A stretch of 64,000 nucleotides of DNA, from assembly GCF_016862995.1 (NCBI RefSeq), contig NZ_BOOA01000006.1, positions 119,989 through 183,988 of the forward strand, in the 5' to 3' direction. The DNA comes from Acrocarpospora phusangensis. Its GTDB lineage: Bacteria; Actinomycetota; Actinomycetes; Streptosporangiales; Streptosporangiaceae. Below the pieces are notes generated by a model, which saw nothing but the letters and a program-made list of their open reading frames with translations, was not told the origin of the DNA and did no database searches. Shown here piece by piece: positions 61,389 to 64,000 of this stretch (position 1 is the stretch's first letter; every line of letters starts with the position of its first letter). The translations under genes were made by a program, and so were the position numbers.

Positions 61389-64000
61389 CTAGGTCGTGTG
61401 CACGGCCGTCGCGGAACCCTGCCGTGCGTCGTGAACCTCCCGTAGTTCCTCGCGCGCCTGGCGCTTCCACTCCTCGTTGCCCAGCTGCCCGGCGATGGTG
61501 ACCGCCTCGGAGATGTGGCCGAGGGCTTCGTCGGGCCGGTCCAGCAGCCGGTACGCCTGCGACAACCAGATGAGGCAGCGCAGCTGGCCGATGCGGTATC
61601 CGGTCGTGCGCAGCAGCGCCAGTGCCGCCTCCAGGTGGTACCGCGCGGCTTTGGGGTCGTCGTTCCGCAGCCGCAGTTCGCCGAGGATCGTGGCGGCGGT
61701 GCCCTGTTGGGTCAGATCGCCCGCCCGCTCGGCCTCCTCCAGCGCCTCGGTCAGCGCCTGCGCCGCCTCGCGTACGCTGCCGAGTTCCTGGAGGGCGGTG
61801 CCCTTCATGATGAGGGCGTAGCGCACGCCCACCCCGCTGCCGATCCGCCGGGCGATCCGGAGCTGGCGCTCGGCGTAGTACAGGACCCGGTCGTAGCGCT
61901 TCCACTGGGTATGGAGATTGGCCAGGTTGCCCAGCGCGCGCTGCTCGCCGAAAGAGTCCTCCCGTTTCGCGCACAGTGCCAGCTGCCTGCCCAGGTAGAC
62001 GGCGGCTTCGTCCAACTGGCGCTGCGACTGGAGTCCCCCCGCCACATGGCCGAGGGCTTCGGCGGCGATCGCCTCGTCGTCCAGCCGCCGGCTCACGTTC
62101 AGCGCCCGCTTGTTGAGGGCGATGAGGTCGGCCGCCCGGAAGGTGAAGCGCTGGTGCCACACCAGGCCGAAGGTGATCGCCACGCCGAGCCGCGCGATCT
62201 CCGGGTCGGTGTCGGCCATGGCCTGGGTGGCGGCCGCCGTCAGGTTCGCCTCCTCGTCCGCGAACCACGCCGCCGCCTCGTCGGCGCCGCCCACCTGGTG
62301 CGGGAGTACGGAAGCCGGGCGGGAACCGAGGTCGGGGGCGGCGGGCTGGACCCGGTGCGGGTCCCGGACCCTGCTGGCGTGCTGTGCCGAGAGTGTGTAG
62401 TAGCGCAACGCGTCCCGTAACGGCTCGCGCGAGGGCAGCCGGTGGGCCAGCTCGCCCGCGTAGAGCCGGACCAGGTCGTGCGGCTGATAGTGGTCGGGGC
62501 GATTGCGGTCCAGCAGGTGGGCGTCCACCAGCCGCTCCAGCGCACGCCCGGCCTCCGGCACCGGCGTGCCGAGCAGCGCGGCGGCCACCTCGGCCGTGAT
62601 GTCGTGCACGTGCAGCAAGCCGAGGAGCGCCAGGGCGCGCGCGGCCGACCGGCTGGACTGACGGGAGCCGTCGCGCAGCGACTGCCAGCTGGCCGACAGG
62701 CTGGATCGGACCGCGAGATCCCCGGCCGACAGCTCGTGCAGCCGCTCCCGCTCGTCGCGGAGCCGCGCGACCAGCGCCGACACCGGCCAGTCCGGCCGGT
62801 CGGCCAGCCGCGCCCCGGCGATCCGCAACGCCAGCGGCAGGCCGTCGCACAACTGGACCAGGCTCGACGTCGCGCCCGCGTCCGTGGCGACCCGCTCGGC
62901 CCCGGCCAGCTTGGCCAGCACGGTCACCGCCTCGGCGTGCGACATCCGGATCAGGCGCTGCTGCACGCAGTCGTCGCCGGAGAGCATGCTCTCCCTGCTG
63001 GTCACCAGCAGGCACGTGCCGTGGGGCGCCGACAGCAGCGGCTGGATCTGGCCGAGGTCGACAGCGTCGTCGAGCAGCACCAGCATGCGCTTGGCGTGCA
63101 GCCGGCTGCGCCACAGGGCCGCCGCCTCGTCCACGTCCGACGGCACCGCTTCGGCCGGCACACCCAGCGCACGCAGGAACCGGCCGAGCGCCTCCTGGGC
63201 CGACAGGCAGGTCACGCCCGGCGTCGCGCCCCTGAGGTGGACGAACAGCTGCCCGTCCGGGAAGTGCTCCTTGACCTGGTGCGCGATCCGTACGGCCAGG
63301 GTGGACTTGCCGACGCCGGGCGCGCCGGACACCACGACCAGCGGCGGCGGCCCGGTGCCGTCCGGGGGAGCGAGCAACGCCCGCAGCCGCACGGTCTCCT
63401 CGACGCGGCCGACGAACCCGATCAGGTCGGCGGGCAGCTGGCGCGGCGGCGGCAACCGCGTCTCCACCGTGGGATGTTCGGCGGTGACGCGGAGGATGCG
63501 CAGATGGCAGGCGCGCAGCCCCGGGCCGGGATCCACGCCCAGCTCCTCCGACAGGAGCCGCCGCCCCTCCTGGAACACCTCCAGGGCCTCGGCCCGGCGA
63601 TCGCAGTGGTGCAGCGCCAGCATGAGCAGTTCGCGTACCTTCTCGCGAAGCGGGTGCCGGCGGGTCAGGTCCTGGAGGACGGGGAGCGCCTCCTCCGGCC
63701 GTGACAGGCCCAGCAGCACCTCGGCCCGCCGCTCCAGGGCGACGAGGCGGCCGTCGTGCAGGCGGCTGCGCTCGGCCTCCGCGAACGGGCCGGGCACCCC
63801 GGCCAGCGCCTGACCGTTCCAGAGCCGCAGCGCCAGGTCGAGGCAGCGCAGCTCACCTTCGAGATCCCCCGACTCCTGGGCGCGGCGGGCGGCGCCCAGG
63901 TGGTCGGCGAAGACGCCCGCGTCGGTCTGCAGGCGATGAAGTCGCAGCGCGTAGCCGGCCGCGGTCCGGGCCAGCACGTCGGAATGGCGGTGGCGGTCCC
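61389..64000 (-). CDS. AfsR/SARP-type BTAD-NB-ARC-TPR regulator, 5' end beyond the window
   Basis: At least 862 residues; the frame is open to the window end. The bacterial transcriptional activation domain is visible first (GELRCLDLALRLWNGQALAG, REKVRELLMLALHHCDRRAEAL). The N-terminal DNA-binding winged helix should lie outside. Then comes the NB-ARC ATPase: P-loop VSGAPGVGKSTLA, Walker B RMLVLLDDAVD and GLPLALRIAG. Helical TPRs (EALGHVAGGLQ, QRALGNLANLHT, EAAQALTEALEEAERAG) end the protein. This architecture activates secondary metabolism or development genes in actinomycetes. It ends with a short tail (DARQGSATAVHTT). Confidence 0.9.
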   Translation of the reverse strand, partial: DRHRHSDVLARTAAGYALRLHRLQTDAGVFADHLGAARRAQESGDLEGELRCLDLALRLWNGQALAGVPGPFAEAERSRLHDGRLVALERRAEVLLGLSRPEEALPVLQDLTRRHPLREKVRELLMLALHHCDRRAEALEVFQEGRRLLSEELGVDPGPGLRACHLRILRVTAEHPTVETRLPPPRQLPADLIGFVGRVEETVRLRALLAPPDGTGPPPLVVVSGAPGVGKSTLAVRIAHQVKEHFPDGQLFVHLRGATPGVTCLSAQEALGRFLRALGVPAEAVPSDVDEAAALWRSRLHAKRMLVLLDDAVDLGQIQPLLSAPHGTCLLVTSRESMLSGDDCVQQRLIRMSHAEAVTVLAKLAGAERVATDAGATSSLVQLCDGLPLALRIAGARLADRPDWPVSALVARLRDERERLHELSAGDLAVRSSLSASWQSLRDGSRQSSRSAARALALLGLLHVHDITAEVAAALLGTPVPEAGRALERLVDAHLLDRNRPDHYQPHDLVRLYAGELAHRLPSREPLRDALRYYTLSAQHASRVRDPHRVQPAAPDLGSRPASVLPHQVGGADEAAAWFADEEANLTAAATQAMADTDPEIARLGVAITFGLVWHQRFTFRAADLIALNKRALNVSRRLDDEAIAAEALGHVAGGLQSQRQLDEAAVYLGRQLALCAKREDSFGEQRALGNLANLHTQWKRYDRVLYYAERQLRIARRIGSGVGVRYALIMKGTALQELGSVREAAQALTEALEEAERAGDLTQQGTAATILGELRLRNDDPKAARYHLEAALALLRTTGYRIGQLRCLIWLSQAYRLLDRPDEALGHISEAVTIAGQLGNEEWKRQAREELREVHDARQGSATAVHTT

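Overview
The window is very GC-rich DNA with GTG/ATG starts, strong third-position GC and dense two-strand coding. The content (ECF-type sigma factor with a partner gene, AfsR/BTAD and ATPase-TPR regulators, an F420-type Ddn-like protein, GabD1, LamG plus RHS secreted giants, NACHT NTPases with membrane domains, many small DUF membrane proteins) points to a filamentous actinomycete. Streptosporangiales is my best guess, by gene style only. No rRNA, tRNA, CRISPR array, prophage or replication origin was recognised. The window starts inside one gene (TPR protein) and ends inside another (AfsR-like regulator).

Layout. 0-2 kb: end of a TPR protein, then a promoter with dyad operators driving a membrane protein plus a small XRE repressor, then a stack of tiny ORFs and a terminator. 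2-4.3 kb: GT-C type membrane glycosyltransferase and a small secreted protein. 4.3-7.4 kb: three secreted proteins on the minus strand, including a Cip1-like protein and a GH10 xylanase, with repeated GAAA-N(1-2)-TTTC palindromes in their upstream regions. 7.4-12.4 kb: a large ATPase-TPR regulator divergent from a methyltransferase-nitrilase pair. 12.4-19.8 kb: a secreted tandem SMI1/KNR4 protein, an NmrA-like oxidoreductase divergent from an AraC regulator, SRPBCC proteins, an acyltransferase and a TetR regulator with twin palindromes over its promoter. 19.9-23 kb: SigE-family sigma factor with its membrane partner, and a secreted propeller-like protein. 23.2-32.5 kb: a translationally coupled LamG protein and 1983-residue RHS protein.

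33-41 kb: RTX-like secreted protein, orphan FtsX-type permease, an M48-like protein with an altered metal motif, a cytochrome b-type membrane protein, and an isolated SecD-SecF fusion preceded by a small secreted protein. 41-43.3 kb is a scrap yard: IS3-type transposase remnants, a TPR remnant with an in-frame stop and a transposase/integrase-like tail surround two intact genes. 43.4-45.7 kb: gabD1 and an aldo/keto reductase.

46.5-64 kb: the most unusual part. A NACHT NTPase with membrane segments is coupled to a class I isoprenoid synthase-like gene. It is followed by a run of small membrane/lipoprotein genes, a truncated BrkB/SDR scar, a winged-helix regulator, a STAS protein, a Ppx/GppA phosphatase, a NarL-type two-component system, a second secreted propeller-like protein, a second membrane NACHT NTPase and the AfsR-like regulator.

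All functional calls come from reading motifs by eye; no database search was run.
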